DNA of 64,000 nucleotides, taken from Gnetum montanum. Taxonomy: Eukaryota > Streptophyta > Gnetopsida > Gnetales > Gnetaceae. The notes below the pieces were generated by a model that saw only the letters and a program-made list of their open reading frames with translations, was not told the DNA's origin and did not search any database. This document shows positions 44,164 to 56,508 of this stretch, one piece after another (the first letter of the stretch is position 1; each line of letters opens with the position of its first letter). Location of the stretch: NCBI GenBank assembly GCA_015680685.1, contig MNCI01011056.1:168814-232813 (forward strand). Reading direction: 5' to 3'. Both the position numbers and the translations under genes were made by a program.

Positions 44164-46334
44164 CTAGACCACAAAGGGAATGGGTCGATTTTCAGACGGT
44201 ATGTTTGTTGTGGTGGCAACCGAAGGAGGTATGCAGATGATGAATGGTTTTGATGTTGTGGGGGACGTGCGTGTGGTAAAAGGGGTTTGAGGAGATATTG
44301 GGGTAGGTGTGTTTTTTGAAGGCCTCCGAATCACAAAAGGTCTTCGCGGAACATCTTGTATGTTTTCCATATGGATAGTATTAATCACATATGGGGAATC
44401 GTTGGTTTTGGTATTGAAAGGATCTTTGTAGGCCCCCATGGATTGGTTTTGAGGCCTTATCGGGTTTGTCTCATCGAATACTAATTCACCCTCATCCATC
44501 ATGTGTTGTATGTCTTGTTTCAATGGAAAGTAGTAATCAGTCCCATGACCACACCATTGGTGATATTCACAAAACCTATCCAAGCTAAAGTATTTTGGGA
44601 TGGGAGGTTCGTTGGATGTTGCTAAGGTTGGGTTTTTGGCCAATTCGCAAAAGCGATCATGTCTTTGTAAGGCCGCAGGAGACATTTGTTTGTGTTGAAT
44701 TAGCCCAGCCTTTAGAAGTTGATCAAGTAGTTGTGAAGGCTTCATGGGCAATGGTGTGTATTGAGTAGGGTCTTTTCTTTCGAAGGTATGTGCATGACCT
44801 GTGTTGTTGTTTCTATTTGAGGAATTTTTAGGTGTATGAGTGGGTGCTATTCTTTCATAGTTGTTTGAGATAGCGGGTTATTTTCCCTAAGCCACTACTG
44901 CTACCGTTGTTTTGGATTTATCTTTCCTCCTGTATTGGTTCCTAAAGGCTAAGTAGGCTAGGTCGTTACTTGTTTGTGCGGCTTCTTCTATGTCTTTGAT
45001 TTTTACGAATGCTTGGCTCAATGTGCGGGCTTTCAGATAGTAAAGTTTTGACTTAATAAAGTCATTCACCATTGATTTGAGGATAGTGAGTAAATATGTT
45101 TCAGGGATAGGTTCGTGAAGTTCATTTAAGGTTGCACTCCACCTTTCGATAAATTTTTTGTGCTGGCTCTAATGGTGCTTGTTTAATTTGAATCAAGCTA
45201 TCTAATGTGGCTTCAAGTTTTAGATTGTATTTGAAATGGGTGAAAAACTGGTGCAACAAACTCTCTAAAGAAGATATGGAACTATGAGGTAAAGATCGGT
45301 ACCAGTCTAAGGCTTTTCTGGTTAAGGACATCGTAAACACTCGCAAAATTACATGAGGCCATGCTTAAAGTAAAAGGCTTTCGGTTCTAAACATCACTAG
45401 GTGGGCATTTGGGTCCCCTTCTCCATTGTACTTGGTCAGTTGAGGTAATGAGACTCCTTTTGGCAAGGTCAAGGGTGGAACTGAGGGGTCAATTGGGTCA
45501 TCTTGATAGAAATCTAGTACTTTGACTTCCTCATTGTTGAAAGTTTTAAGGCGCTTTAGTTCTTCTGCCAAGGAGTGCATCATTTTTTATGTGTCTGCTC
45601 ATTCTTGGGCAGTAGGCAAACCAATGGATTGAGTTGATTGTGGATGATAATGATTAAATTGCTGCATTGTTCGTGGAAAAGCAGGTTGTTGGGCTAACAT
45701 TTGTTGTGGTGGGATGGTATTCGGGATTGAGACTACTGGTGGAACCCATTGCCCAGCCATATGTTGTGAGGCAACACCTTGTACATGTTGGGTAGGAGTA
45801 ATCAATAGGTGTTTGAGTGTTTGCAGATGAAGAAGGAAACATAGTTTCTTCCAGGAAAGGATGGAATAATGGGTTTGTGTGGGCATGGGGGCTAACAGTG
45901 TGGTATGATTCTCCATGTTTAGATTGGGCTGCAAAGTCATCTTCTTCGTCTTGAGGCTCTATGGGAGGTAGTTGTAAGGCTTGACTTCTAGCCATAAGAA
46001 GTTGGGATATGAGTTTATGATGGTTTTCAAACAGTGGGATTATGTCAAAAGCTGAAGGAATAAACTCACGTCCTCCTTTGTGGATGAATTCGTATTCTCT
46101 CTTAGCTTCCCTCTCTACATGATCAATGGATAGGTTGGCTTGGATTTTGACATAGATAAAATTATACTGTTCGGGTGTAAGAGTTGCATGAATATGGCCT
46201 TTGCCTTGTAGCCTGATGGATTGGCGTGTAGGGCCTTGAGGATTTATGTGTTCAGTAACGGTTATGGATTCCGTAGCAGTCACAGGGTTTGAAGCAATTG
46301 GTAGTGTTACTGGGTTGACTTGGGTAGATTCCAT
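44164..46334 (-). pseudogene. Z gag, mostly readable, with frameshifts
   Basis: Begins at ATG 46334 (MESTQVNPV), shortly after the PBS; the frame is open from the LTR. The N-terminal part (46334-45800) is hydrophilic, then a frameshift near 45800 moves to a Pro/Gln-rich stretch. The core has KYNGEGDPNAHLVMF (near 45420) and SLTRKALDWYRSLP (near 45310), both typical of the retrotransposon gag domain of Tat elements. Later comes FCEYHQWCGHGTDYYFPLKQ (near 44560), the Cys/His finger of this lineage, where relatives have CxxH-x5-GHxxxxC and here the last Cys is Tyr. A few more stops or shifts occur (about 45364, 45121, 44886). Confidence 0.75.
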
Positions 46335-46457
46335 GATAAATGTGAATGGACTGGGATAGATGAATGAAGTTGGATCGCAAGCAGTTGTAGTGTGGGGTGA
46401 CACAAGATGGATGAGCTTTGACAAGTAGTGACGTTTTAACCAATAACAAGAAAGTGG

Positions 46458-47944
46458 CCCTCCTTCTAGCGCCAAAAACTGTACTGACCTAAATCGTCGG
46501 TGTAAGGCTGGAAGGGAAACAGATACCAAGAGATCATTGGGCAGCCACAGCTGACCCTGCCTTCACTTGAGGGCAAGCTGGAAAAGGAAACGAAGGCAGA
46601 GTGCCTTGGATGGTTTGCACGCAAATCAACCAAGGACTTCCTTGAGCGTAAGCTACGGCTAGTGCTAAGGTTATCGTAAACGATGTTAACGGCATGTAAA
46701 TGGAATGCAAAAAACGACACGAAATGTAAATAGAGTGTACTGAATTATAAATAAAGTGTAAACAGAGATATATTTATTAAAAAAAAAACAAAACTAAACA
46801 ATGTAAATGGGAGGCAATAATGAAACTATATTATATTGTTCAAACAGAAATATGCACCGGTGAAAGCGTAGTTGCACAATTGTGGATGGCAAGTTAAACG
46901 CCTAGCCCCGGAATGATATGATGCGATGATGTGATGATGAACGTGAGAAAAAATTGGAAGCCAACAATCAGATGTGCCGAGCACCCAAGGATTGCAAGTT
47001 CTATCCTTTTTCAGAATTGCCAATCTCTCCAATTTCTCAGAATTGCCAATTTTTCAAAATTGCCAATTTTTCAGAAATGCCTCTTCCAATCTTCTTCTCT
47101 TTTTTGTTCTCCTCTTTTTTCTTGCCTCTTTTGCTGCTTTTGCTTTGCTTCTCTTTGCCTCCCTCTAGTTTGTGTGAATTGATAGGGTATTTATAGGGTT
47201 AGGCTAGGGTTTTGCTAGGGTTTCCTTTGACTAGGTTCAGTGTATTTTACAATTTGTGGGTCATTCAAACCAATAAAAAAAATACAAATTAGAAATACAA
47301 GCCTTCAAGCGATAAAAAATTTAAAAATTTAAAAATAAAATCAAGAAGGATTAACACCGCCTCGCTTGTCTAGCATACAGCGTGACTTGCAGTGTGACCC
47401 ATAATGTGACCTCCAAAACTTGCAATTTTGGGCTAAAATCTGGAATTTTTAAAGGCTGGGACCCATAGTTATCAATAGTGGACCTTGAGGACAACTTACA
47501 CCCTTAAAATCAAGTCATTTTCGCTTAGTTTTGGGGCTCTAAAAGTTGGTGACGTTGATCCTTACGTTTTGCAACGCTTGAATAAAAATCCCCAGCGTCA
47601 CCAAGCCAAAATGGCACATTTGAGGCCCAAATCTTGATTTTCTTGAGGCTAGGAGCTGCTAGGGACCTTGGTGAAGGTCATGGGGGGTCCTTGCGCTTGA
47701 TTTTTGCCTATTTTGACCCAATTCAAGGGCTCCAAAAGTTGATGACGCTAATCCTTATGCTGTGCAACGTCTGCACAGTGTACTTAGCCAAAATTGCACT
47801 TTTTGACCCTGAAAATTTTGATTCTGGATGCTGGAAGTTGGTGTAGTCACTTGTGGGCCCTAGGGGGACCTTGCCTACTCCATGGTGGGCTGCTTGAAGC
47901 CATTTCAGAGGCTCTGAAGTTTTCTGGAAGTTTTGCTGAAATTT
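46458..47944 (-). repeat. PBS and 5' LTR of Z (outer end truncated)
   Basis: The LTR is 46480-47944. Its gag-side end TGTACT (plus strand) is followed by a PBS reading TTTGGCGCTAGAAGGAGGG on the element strand (46461-46479). This differs from the tRNA-Asp site of the Athila-like elements. The outer end stops at gctgaaattt (47944) and runs into X gag. Confidence 0.8.
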
Positions 47945-48436
47945 GCTAAAGAACCTCTTCAGCTCTTCACCATCATGAGGAGGGGGAACATCATTTGCTA
48001 AAGAACCCATTATAAGGGGTTCCTCAGCTCCTATTTCACTAAGGACATGCGGGGCCTTGCCCTTCGACAATGTGTGTTAACTCTCCTACCTTAAGTCCCT
48101 CTTACGTTGTGTGTCTGTGGGATAATAATCCCTCATATCAAAGTCCTCAGCAACATTTTCAGCGAATAGTTCCCGCATGCCAATCTATGCCAAGGCATGG
48201 AAGAGCATGTTCGGGATTGATCGATCCTAGGGTAACATGATGTTACCTTGCAGGTCTCTCCATCACAGTTGTTCGTCTTGATGAAGGATAAAAGTAAAGT
48301 TCGAAATATACTCATCAAGATGAGTATAAACTATCTTATATTGTTTAGGACATGGCTGGATTTGGTTATGTGTTGTATGTTGCTGACTGTCTTCAATGTT
48401 AGTCCTAGGTGAATTAACTTTGTGAGAAGAAGTCAT
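47945..48436 (-). pseudogene. X gag N-terminal part
   Basis: Starts at ATG 48436 with the same MTSSHKVNSP beginning as Y (31292). It runs to the Z insertion in parallel with Y 31292-30825. Several stops are present. Confidence 0.75.
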
Positions 48437-48561
48437 TTTTTACTGGTGTGCTATTTCACCATTATATAAGTTCTTATTTAACTAATTAACCCAAAGGTTC
48501 GTTAAGGCTCACAACAATGTGAAGGATTTCCTTATGTTCTAATTGGCATACAAACACTTAG

Positions 48562-49566
48562 TCCCCGACAATGGTGCTAATGATGAGTGGCGGGTATCCC
48601 TACACTCAACCATACGAATACGAGCATCGCACGCATGATCCAGTCGAACTCCGCAGAATAAATGCCTACACGCCGCTTGGAACACTTGGGGTTAATTAAT
48701 CGTTGTCTTCCCAGGCTTGCTTGTATGTGTCACGGTGTATGGTTAAGCAAGTCTAAGATATATGATTTTTATGGTATTTTATGTTTTTCTCCTATGCTAA
48801 GAGGTAAAGGGTTGAGAAACTAACTAACTCTAACTAATGCACTAAGTCCCTAACGTTAGCATCCGTTCCCACTTACTGTACACACCTTGAACTATGCAAC
48901 TGTGGCTACAAAACGCTAATCATTATTGGGATCACCACACATAACACACGTGCTCGAAGTGGTTGTACTGAGGCACTTAACTATCCTAAGTGTGATAAGC
49001 ATCTGTTCCTCGGCTAACTGTACACATCTTTAAATGCTCGTAACCAAGTCGTACTTATCCCACATTCTAGGAGTTTAGGGTGAGAGAGCCTAATCACGAT
49101 GAGTAACCGATTCCTTGACTAACCGTACACATTCGTAAATGCTTGTAATCAAGTCGTACTCATACCGTGCTAACAACATGTAATAAATAATTGGTAAGAA
49201 ATAACATGTAATAAACCTATTCCATGTACTGCAAGGTTTATCCACAAAGCTCATCTTTATTTCCATACACAACTTGCATTCAGGTACAAAGTTGCTAGAA
49301 AAAAGATCTGTTCACTTGGGGACTCCTACTATGGGCAAATGGAAAATAATCTATCTCTTGGGTGATCAATCTGCCAGAGTTTCACTACTTTAAGCCTAGG
49401 ATAAGGAATAAGGAGAGTGCCACCTCTTATTTATAGATATGGTGACGGACCACGATATCACGTATGCGATATTGTAGGGGATGATGTGATATCGTGTATG
49501 CAATATCGTATGGGATGCGATATCGCGTACGCAATATCGTGGCTCATGCGATATCGTGTCCCATCA
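48562..49566 (-). repeat. PBS and 5' LTR of X
   Basis: PBS at 48562-48580 (decayed tRNA-Asp type). The LTR is 48581-49566 (986 bp), plus strand TGATGAG to CCCATCA, with reversed TATA at about 49430-49437 and palindrome copies at 49450-49560. The outer flank acatg equals that of the 3' LTR. Confidence 0.9.
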
Positions 49567-49571
49567 ACATG

Positions 49572-50640
49572 AAAAGTCAATGTAATGTCAACAATAAAAA
49601 TAATCAAATGGAAATAAGAAAGCCAAAGAAGAAAAAAAAAACTTATATGAATGCTTTTGCTTATACTCTAAGAGTATTGATTAGTCCATATAGATAGCTC
49701 ATAACGCAAACCTGTCCTTATCTAACAAGAACAATGTTAAGCAACATCTTGACTCCAAATAACATCTTTCTTAACAAAACAATGAGCTAACCACTTGAAT
49801 CACGTATATCTCATAAAGTACCTTATTCGTACACATAAACAAATCTTATTTAAGAGATAAGTAATGAAATAGTTAGCATAAAGAGCATTAAATGCAAAGG
49901 TAAAATCTCGGAGGTATGCTCTGACCATAAAAAGAAACTAATAGGTATACCTACCTCCTACAACCGGTTAGATAGTTAGACTTCGTTTTCTCCAAAATGA
50001 CGTTTTCAAATTACCAGCAAACCTCTCTTTTCGTTATTGATGCTACCCAGGTCAGTTCAATGCACTACATAAACACCATCAGTGCTATTCTTGTAGGACC
50101 ATGGGACCATTGTTAGTTTTCCACAAAATAAGTGGACTACAGAAATTCCCGTGGTCACCCTTGACGAAATAAAATGAATCTTGGATGCTTCAATGTAGTT
50201 GTCCTACAAAGAAAACTTTACACGGAAATAATCCTATTTGCTAGGACGAATCTAATTTTTGACTTGTCTGGCATAAGAGGACTCGTAGCTGATTCCTATT
50301 GGACAGCTTGCACCTGCAGGTCCACCCTACCAAAAGAGTATTGACCAAAAATTGTGCTACAGAAGATACTGGATCCAAATTTCTTCTTTCCGTAAAATAT
50401 TTAAGTATCGGTGGACCCAGCTACTACTGAAAATCCTGCAAGTAGTTCCTACTTCTTAGGGTTTGTGAGTCACAGGTTCGCTGAATCTGTTCTTGATTTT
50501 GGATCTCTGAGTTGCCTGTTTCTGAACTTTCTTGTTGACTCTTTTCTTGGTTGTCATAAGTTAAATGTTTGCTTTGTTCATGGCATGCTGTGATTCATTG
50601 CTAATCAAGGTAGCCTTTTTTACCTGGTAATCAGCAGCAA
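49572..50640. other. Flank between X and the NPF pseudogene
   Basis: No ORF, LTR or RNA gene recognised. It may hold the promoter and 5' leader of the NPF gene; the first exon (start codon) was not identified here. Confidence 0.4.
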
Positions 50641-53339
50641 AGTCTACAGGATCTAGTAGCAGATAGTTCAGTGAATCTTGGTGGGGAACCTGTAGCAAGA
50701 GCTGGAACCAGAACATGGAAGGCTTCCAGTTTCATAATTGGTAATCAGATTAGATAATTTTAATGGAATTAAAACAATACTCATGCATTCATGTGAGTCA
50801 AAAAGCTTATTACTGTTGAATTTGTGCTGGAGCAGGAGTCCAAATAGCAGAAAGGCTGGCATATGCTAGGATTTCTGGTAACCTGGTCACATATCTAACA
50901 GAGGTTATGCATGAAAGAACGGCTGCTGCCGCCAGGAATGTTAACATTTGGTCTGGGATTGCAGGACTTTTGCCCTCTCTAGGGGCATTTATTGCAGATT
51001 CATACGCTACTGGACCATCTTATGGGCTTCACTTGTGTACCTGCTGGTTAGTAAACAAAACTTTATTATTTTTGTAATCATTTAATCAGTTATTGTCATG
51101 GTAAAGTGCTTTTTTTCTGAGAGCACCTGGATTCTTGCGAAAAAGGTTATCCTTTGACTCTCTTGGACCCATGGGATGAGCATTGAGATTCCTGATTTTT
51201 TACGTTGGATCTTTTAAAATGTTTCCTGATTTTTGCAGGGATTAGGATTGGTAACACTGTCGGCAGCGTTAAAATCCCTAAGGCCACTTGCATGTTCCAG
51301 TGATGCTGTTGTTTGCCCAGAAGCCTTAGCATTCAAGATTGGTTTTTTCTATGCTGCCTTGTACTTGGTTGCTTTAGGGCAGGGAGGCCATAAGCCTTGT
51401 TTGCAAGCTTTTGGTACAGATCAGTTTGACATTTGGGATGCCAAAGAAAAGTTTCAGAAGAGCTCATTCTTCAACTGGTGGTTTTTTGGAATTTCCATAG
51501 GTACAGTATTTGGGGTCACTGTGCTGATATATATACAGGACAATATGGGATGGGTTTTCGGGTTTGGGATTCCTGCCATTGTTATGGCAGTTGCCCTCTG
51601 CATTTTTGTGGGTGGAACCAGATTTTACAGACATCAACCACCAGGTGGGAGTCCCTTAACCAGGATACTGCACGTCTTTGTGGCACTGTATCATAAGTGG
51701 AGTATTTCCCTCAATTACAAATCAGCCTCAAGCAATGCATTCACAGACAACCACCATGTTCGTGGTAACAAATTTAAGTAAGTACCTTGATTGGAAGTGG
51801 TAATATTATTTACACTGCTTTCTTAGTTGAGCTCATGCTATCTCAAAATTGACTTTGCTGAAATCCCAATTCTCTCCAGATCTACACTTTTGCCTTAGAA
51901 AATAAAAAAAAAAATTGGAAAAGCAAATCCCTTTTCCTATCACTTTCCAGGTTTACCCCTTTATTTTGTTCCGTATATTTCAATTTAGCAATTAATATAA
52001 ACTCTTCCTCTTTCATACAGGGTTAATTTTAGCTTCGACTTTGCTTTTTATTTTAATAGTTTTCACTTTTCAGATATCTTCTCATATCCTATCCTTGTTA
52101 GTAGTGGCTGCAGCGTACTTTGATTCACCTTGAGAATCTTTTGAATTCTTTGGCAATGTTACTTTAATAGTTTGACAAAACCTGGTTTCCTATATCCTTG
52201 TAATATTAACCCTTGAAGCAGAACAATAACCCACAAAACCCTGGACTCCCATGCAAATTCTAAATTTAAAAATAATCAGAAAATACCTTAAATAACTAAA
52301 TGCCATCATATACCTAATATAATATAAGGGTTGCATGCTTGTTTCTTAAGATCTAGGATGGAGAAGAGGTTAAACTTTTGTTCATTCACTGACCTTTCAC
52401 CCTAATACCGGCTTGGTAGGATGAGCATTAAAGCTCTGTATCATAATATGATAAATGTATGCATACTGTGAGGAGAATGCATATCCTGACATTTCTTAGT
52501 TGCTTTTATTTCTAGATTTTTGCTAAAGGCAACAATCCCAGATAAGTTGGACAATGAATGCACATCAAGCTTCAATTGGAGGCTGTGCACATTAGAGCAA
52601 GTGGAGGAAGTGAAAGCAGTGCTGTCTTTTCCCAATATGGGCATCATGTCTGACATTTGGGGTGTATTTTCCCAATCAGCCACACTCTTCACAAAGCAGG
52701 GAAGCACCATGGATAGGAGAATTGGATCCTCCTTTGAAATCCCTCCTGCTAGTGCTTCATTGCCTTTTCAATTCTAAGTGTTATACCCATCTATGACAAG
52801 ATCTTCGTTCCAGTAGCCAGGAGAATAACAGGATTGGAAAGAGGCATAACTATGTTGCAAAGGATTGGGACCGGCATGGTCATATTTGTGATTTCAATGG
52901 TAGTTTCTGCATTACTTGAGATGAAGAGAATCCAAACAGCACAGCAACACCACCTTACTGATATGCCTAATGCAGTCCTTAGTGTATTTCTTCTTCTTCC
53001 ACAGTATGTGTTGTTTGGAATAGCAGATGTTTTTACAATAGTGGGGATGCAGGAATTCTTCTACGATGAAATGCCTGACAAGATCAAGAGCCTGGGAATT
53101 GCCATCTATTTGAGTGGGCTGGGGTGACCATTTCTCTAGTTGAGAAATTAAGCTGCCATAACCGAAAAAGCAGTTGCTGGATCTCAGATAATTTGAATAA
53201 TGGGCATTTGAATTATTTTTACTGGTTCTTGGCTGTTTTGAGTGCCTTGAATCTTCTCATTTATCAGCTTTTGGCAAGGAAATACAAATATCTAAGTCTT
53301 TTAGATGACAGCGCCTATGAGGAACCACCTGAACCTTGA
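50641..53339 (+). pseudogene. NPF (NRT1/PTR family) proton-coupled transporter pseudogene
   Basis: Four exons: to 50740, 50836-51046, 51239-51777 and 52516-53339, with GT-AG introns of 95, 192 and 738 bp at usual NPF positions. Motifs in order: TWKASSFIIG, AERLAYARISGNLVTYLTE, NVNIWSGIAGLLPSLGAFIADS, ALGQGGHKPCLQAFGTDQFD, SSFFNWWFFG, SATLFTKQGSTMDRRIGSSF, LPQYVLFGIADVF, QEFFYDEMPD and LNYFYWFLAVLSALN. The family moves nitrate, peptides or hormones across membranes through 12 helices; NPF5-like is my best guess. Defects: about 8 bp lost after FIADSY in exon 2, a compensated shift near 52640, a shift with TAA near 52775, and a deletion after YLSGLG near 53125. The proton-coupling ExxER motif reads QIAER, so its first Glu is lost. 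No in-frame ATG precedes exon 1. Confidence 0.9.
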
Positions 53340-53684
53340 TTCCTGCTAAACACACCACACCACAAATTGATCATAAGTCCGTCAATTTTTTATATGAAAA
53401 GGAAGATGGTGACCAGGTTTATGGGAGAAGAAAGAGCTGGGCTTATGGTTTCATAGTTCAGACAGAGTGTCCAATTCCATGAATATGGCCTAATGGAAAT
53501 GGCTCTTTCATGGACACGGATGAGAAAAATTAAATTTTTTAGCACAGCTTGTTTCGTAGAATATCTTCAATGTATAGAACCTCCATACTTTAAATAATTC
53601 TGAGCATATATTGTTACGACCGATGTATTTGGAATGTGAGAGCAGATAGACTACCATTTCAGAGATGATTTTCAACCTTTTTCA

Positions 53685-53764
53685 CGAGGATCCGCCTTTC
53701 TTGAAACAATCTGACGTGCTATCCCGAGGATCCGCCTTTCTTGAAACAATCTGACGTGCTATCC
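53685..53764. repeat. Perfect 40-bp tandem duplication
   Basis: Two identical copies of cgaggatccgcctttcttga plus the next 20 bases, starting at 53685 and 53725. They look like a recent replication-slippage or repair product, or an assembly artefact. Confidence 0.9.
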
Positions 53765-53903
53765 CGTTTATATGTACGATTTCCGACCAAACCAGCTAAT
53801 CGGAGCAAATGCGTACGGGCTTTTTCTCTTATGGACGCAGTAATACGATTGGCTGCAAATAATGCATCAAACCCGTTATCGACAATTATAACACAAAAAT
53901 TCA

Positions 53904-54038
<135 letters not shown>

Positions 54039-54289
54039 TTAACTTGTAAGGTATCAATTATGGCAGGGATTCAAAATCCTGTGTTAGAGTAAAGTTACTA
54101 TCGTGTTTGGGGTCACACCCTATTTGTAACACTTTATTACCGCGTCCTAATAAGGCTACTGATAGTTTTATTTTGTAAAACCGAGAACCCAAAATCTGCT
54201 TCCCTGTTTCATGGAAGCCATTGTTTTGTACGTTAAGTATTTCCTCTTTGGAATTATTAAATTTGGAGAGGTTTCTTTATAAATAAAAA

Positions 54290-54560
54290 CAACAAGAGCT
54301 AGTTAGTAGCTTCTTGAACCATTTTTCTGAAATTTAATAATAAATTAAAGTTGTCATTTTTTTTCTGAACAATAGAAAAGTACTTAGTAGCATAGGGATA
54401 ATTTGGGCACCTTCAACGATTCTTTTAAAATTCAATAACAAATTAAAGTTGTTAATGTTTTTCTCTAAATAAAAAGCAAAAAAAAAAAAAAAAAAAGGGT
54501 GCTTAGTAGCATAGGGATAATTGGAGTGCTTTAACCATTTTCTTAAAATTTAATACGTAA
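54290..54560. repeat. Degenerate tandem repeat of about 120 bp
   Basis: cttagtagcatagggataat occurs at about 54382 and 54504, each followed by related aaaatt-aataa-aaattaaagttgt sequence. A partial upstream copy lies at 54300 and a diverged one near 54865. Confidence 0.7.
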
Positions 54561-55433
54561 AGCATCTATAAGTTAAAGCATCAATGCTATTTAGTAGAAA
54601 TAGCAAGGATTTGAACATTTTCCACCATCTTCGTACAATGCTCATTTACATGGTCTTGTAGAGTTGGAGGACCAATGGTCATTGTGCTTCAGTTTTTAAA
54701 TTTGGAGTTTTTAAATCAAGAGTCTTCCTATTAAGGTAACACCTTATTTTATTGTTAATGCTAATCTTGCTAGATCTTTAGAGGCTTGGTTGATGATTCG
54801 CCAAACATTTCCTTTTTCAAATTATTAAAGTTAGTTTTATATGCTAAATTAAAACAAACCAGGTACTTAATAGCTCAGAAAAATTTGAGTAGCTTCACTA
54901 TGTGAAAGCCTAACCTCTTTGTGTAGCTACAACTAGCTTATACCAACATCTCCCATGCTATCCCCAACCTGAAGCAACTTTCATCATCCAGCTCAAGAAC
55001 ATCTTCCAACTCAAGAATTGTGCTAGAGTGGAACCCACATTTCAAATTGAGAAAAAACCACCTCACTATTAGCCACCGAAATCATTATGACTACCATCTT
55101 TTAAACTTGAATATCAGAAATAAGCACATTACTATCATTTCAAATGATAATAAATAATAAATAATTTCTGAATATTGAAAGGAGCTATGGTGTAAAAACT
55201 AACTTGTGGTCTTAGGGGATAGGTGTGATCAAACTTGGAATTTCAAAAATAATTTAAAGTCAAAATATCATCTAATGCTTTTTCAATATACTTCAACTTA
55301 ATATTACCATATTTTTAAAAAAATACTTGTAACATATTTATTAAATTAAATGCTTTATTTCTAAAAATTTGGTTATTCCTCAAACCTAGGACAAATACAA
55401 GAGGCATAAATATAAAACACTTATAACAATAGC

Positions 55434-56381
55434 TGATAAAACCTATTTTGAACAAGCTACGATATCGTATCTACAATATCGCATCTATGATATTGTATCC
55501 ACAACATTGCAACCATTCATACATCATCGTTGATGCAATGTAGTGGGTCATGTTCATCCCTATAAATACCAACACTTGGTCATGTTGAATGAACAAACTT
55601 TCATTACAATTTTAGGGAAACTCTTGTAGTTTGTTTTCATAGTTTACACTTAGCAATAGAGTGAATGCCCACAATGTGGTGTTGAACAGTTGTATAGAAT
55701 CTTTATTTGAGTGAATTCTACTTAGGAATAGTACATGAATGAAAGTAAAGATCGAGATTGTCAGCCACCATTGTAGCATTACACTTAGTTCTTAGTTCTT
55801 TATTTTCTGCTTAGTCATTTTCATTACTTAGTTTAATTTTCATGCTTACTTTAGCTTCATCCTTTACATTTTTAAGTACTTTACTTTTTCACGTTCATTA
55901 GTAAGGCAAAATAAGTACAACTAATTTTGAACATATAAGTGTAATCATTTAATAATCCTAATAGTATTATTGCTTGGTTCACCTAGTAGCATAACACTTG
56001 TTAATCACAATAATGATTACATGAGCCCAAGACGTGTATGACAAGTTAGTAATGACTACTCATCACCATAAGATAGAATATATCTATGTTTTTGTTATTG
56101 CCTAGTTCTAGATTTTATTCTCATCTTTTATTATAGAAGCATTTAGCAGTCAAATGAGCCCACAACATCAAGATATCATATGCCTCACTTAGACTTAAAC
56201 CATACACTTGCACTTCACTAACTTGAAGTGGGAAGACAATGATCATGAACCAATTATCAACTTTTAGCATACTCACATTGTCCATTCACAAATTATGATT
56301 TGGCCACATGTGAATGCTCATGACTTATATGATAGAGTGTTAGAATACCCAATTTCTCATCATTGGTTTTGTTGCCAAGGA
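55434..56381 (+). repeat. 5' LTR and PBS of the H-type element
   Basis: LTR 55434-56362 (929 bp, TGATAAA to CTCATCA). Three decayed GATATC-type half-palindromes lie at 55460-55500, and ctataaata is at 55559-55567. The PBS ttggttttgttgccaagga (56363-56381) is the tRNA-Asp site with CG positions converted to TT. Confidence 0.8.
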
Positions 56382-56508
56382 TGTGTTAATGTTTACTTAG
56401 TAGTTGATTTTATAGAGTTCAGTGTATTAAGAATCACAAAGTTCATGTTTCATACATAAATCAATCTTTTTAGCACACACGTACACACAAAAACATAAAA
56501 AATATAAT

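Larger units (their letters stand above)
38594..47944 (-). mobile_element. Element Z: Tat/Ogre-type gag-protease element with satellite-like 3' region
   Basis: Minus strand: 5' LTR (47944-46480), PBS (46479-46458), gag (from ATG 46334), protease (stop at 42862), a 20 x 27-bp array, further repeat-like sequence down to about 41.2 kb, noncoding sequence, then the 3' LTR (40031 or beyond to 38594). No RT, RNase H or integrase is present in about 4 kb between the protease stop and the LTR, so it is non-autonomous. It is inserted in X gag: the sequence on both sides aligns to the uninterrupted gag of Y near 30.82 kb. The right edge lost the LTR end and target duplication. Confidence 0.85.
24341..49566 (-). 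mobile_element. Element X: Athila-like retrotransposon composite carrying Y and Z
   Basis: The perfect 5-bp duplication acatg lies at 24336-24340 and 49567-49571. Read on the minus strand: 5' LTR (49566-48581), PBS, gag start (48436), nested Z (47944-38594), gag remainder, PR, RT, RNase H, integrase (to about 33061), post-pol region (to 32467), nested Y (to about 26.7 kb), 3' internal region, PPT and 3' LTR (25329-24341). The two LTRs are 986 and 989 bp and clearly homologous. Without Y and Z the element would be about 10 kb, the usual Athila size. The 25-kb span therefore results from nesting. Confidence 0.9.
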
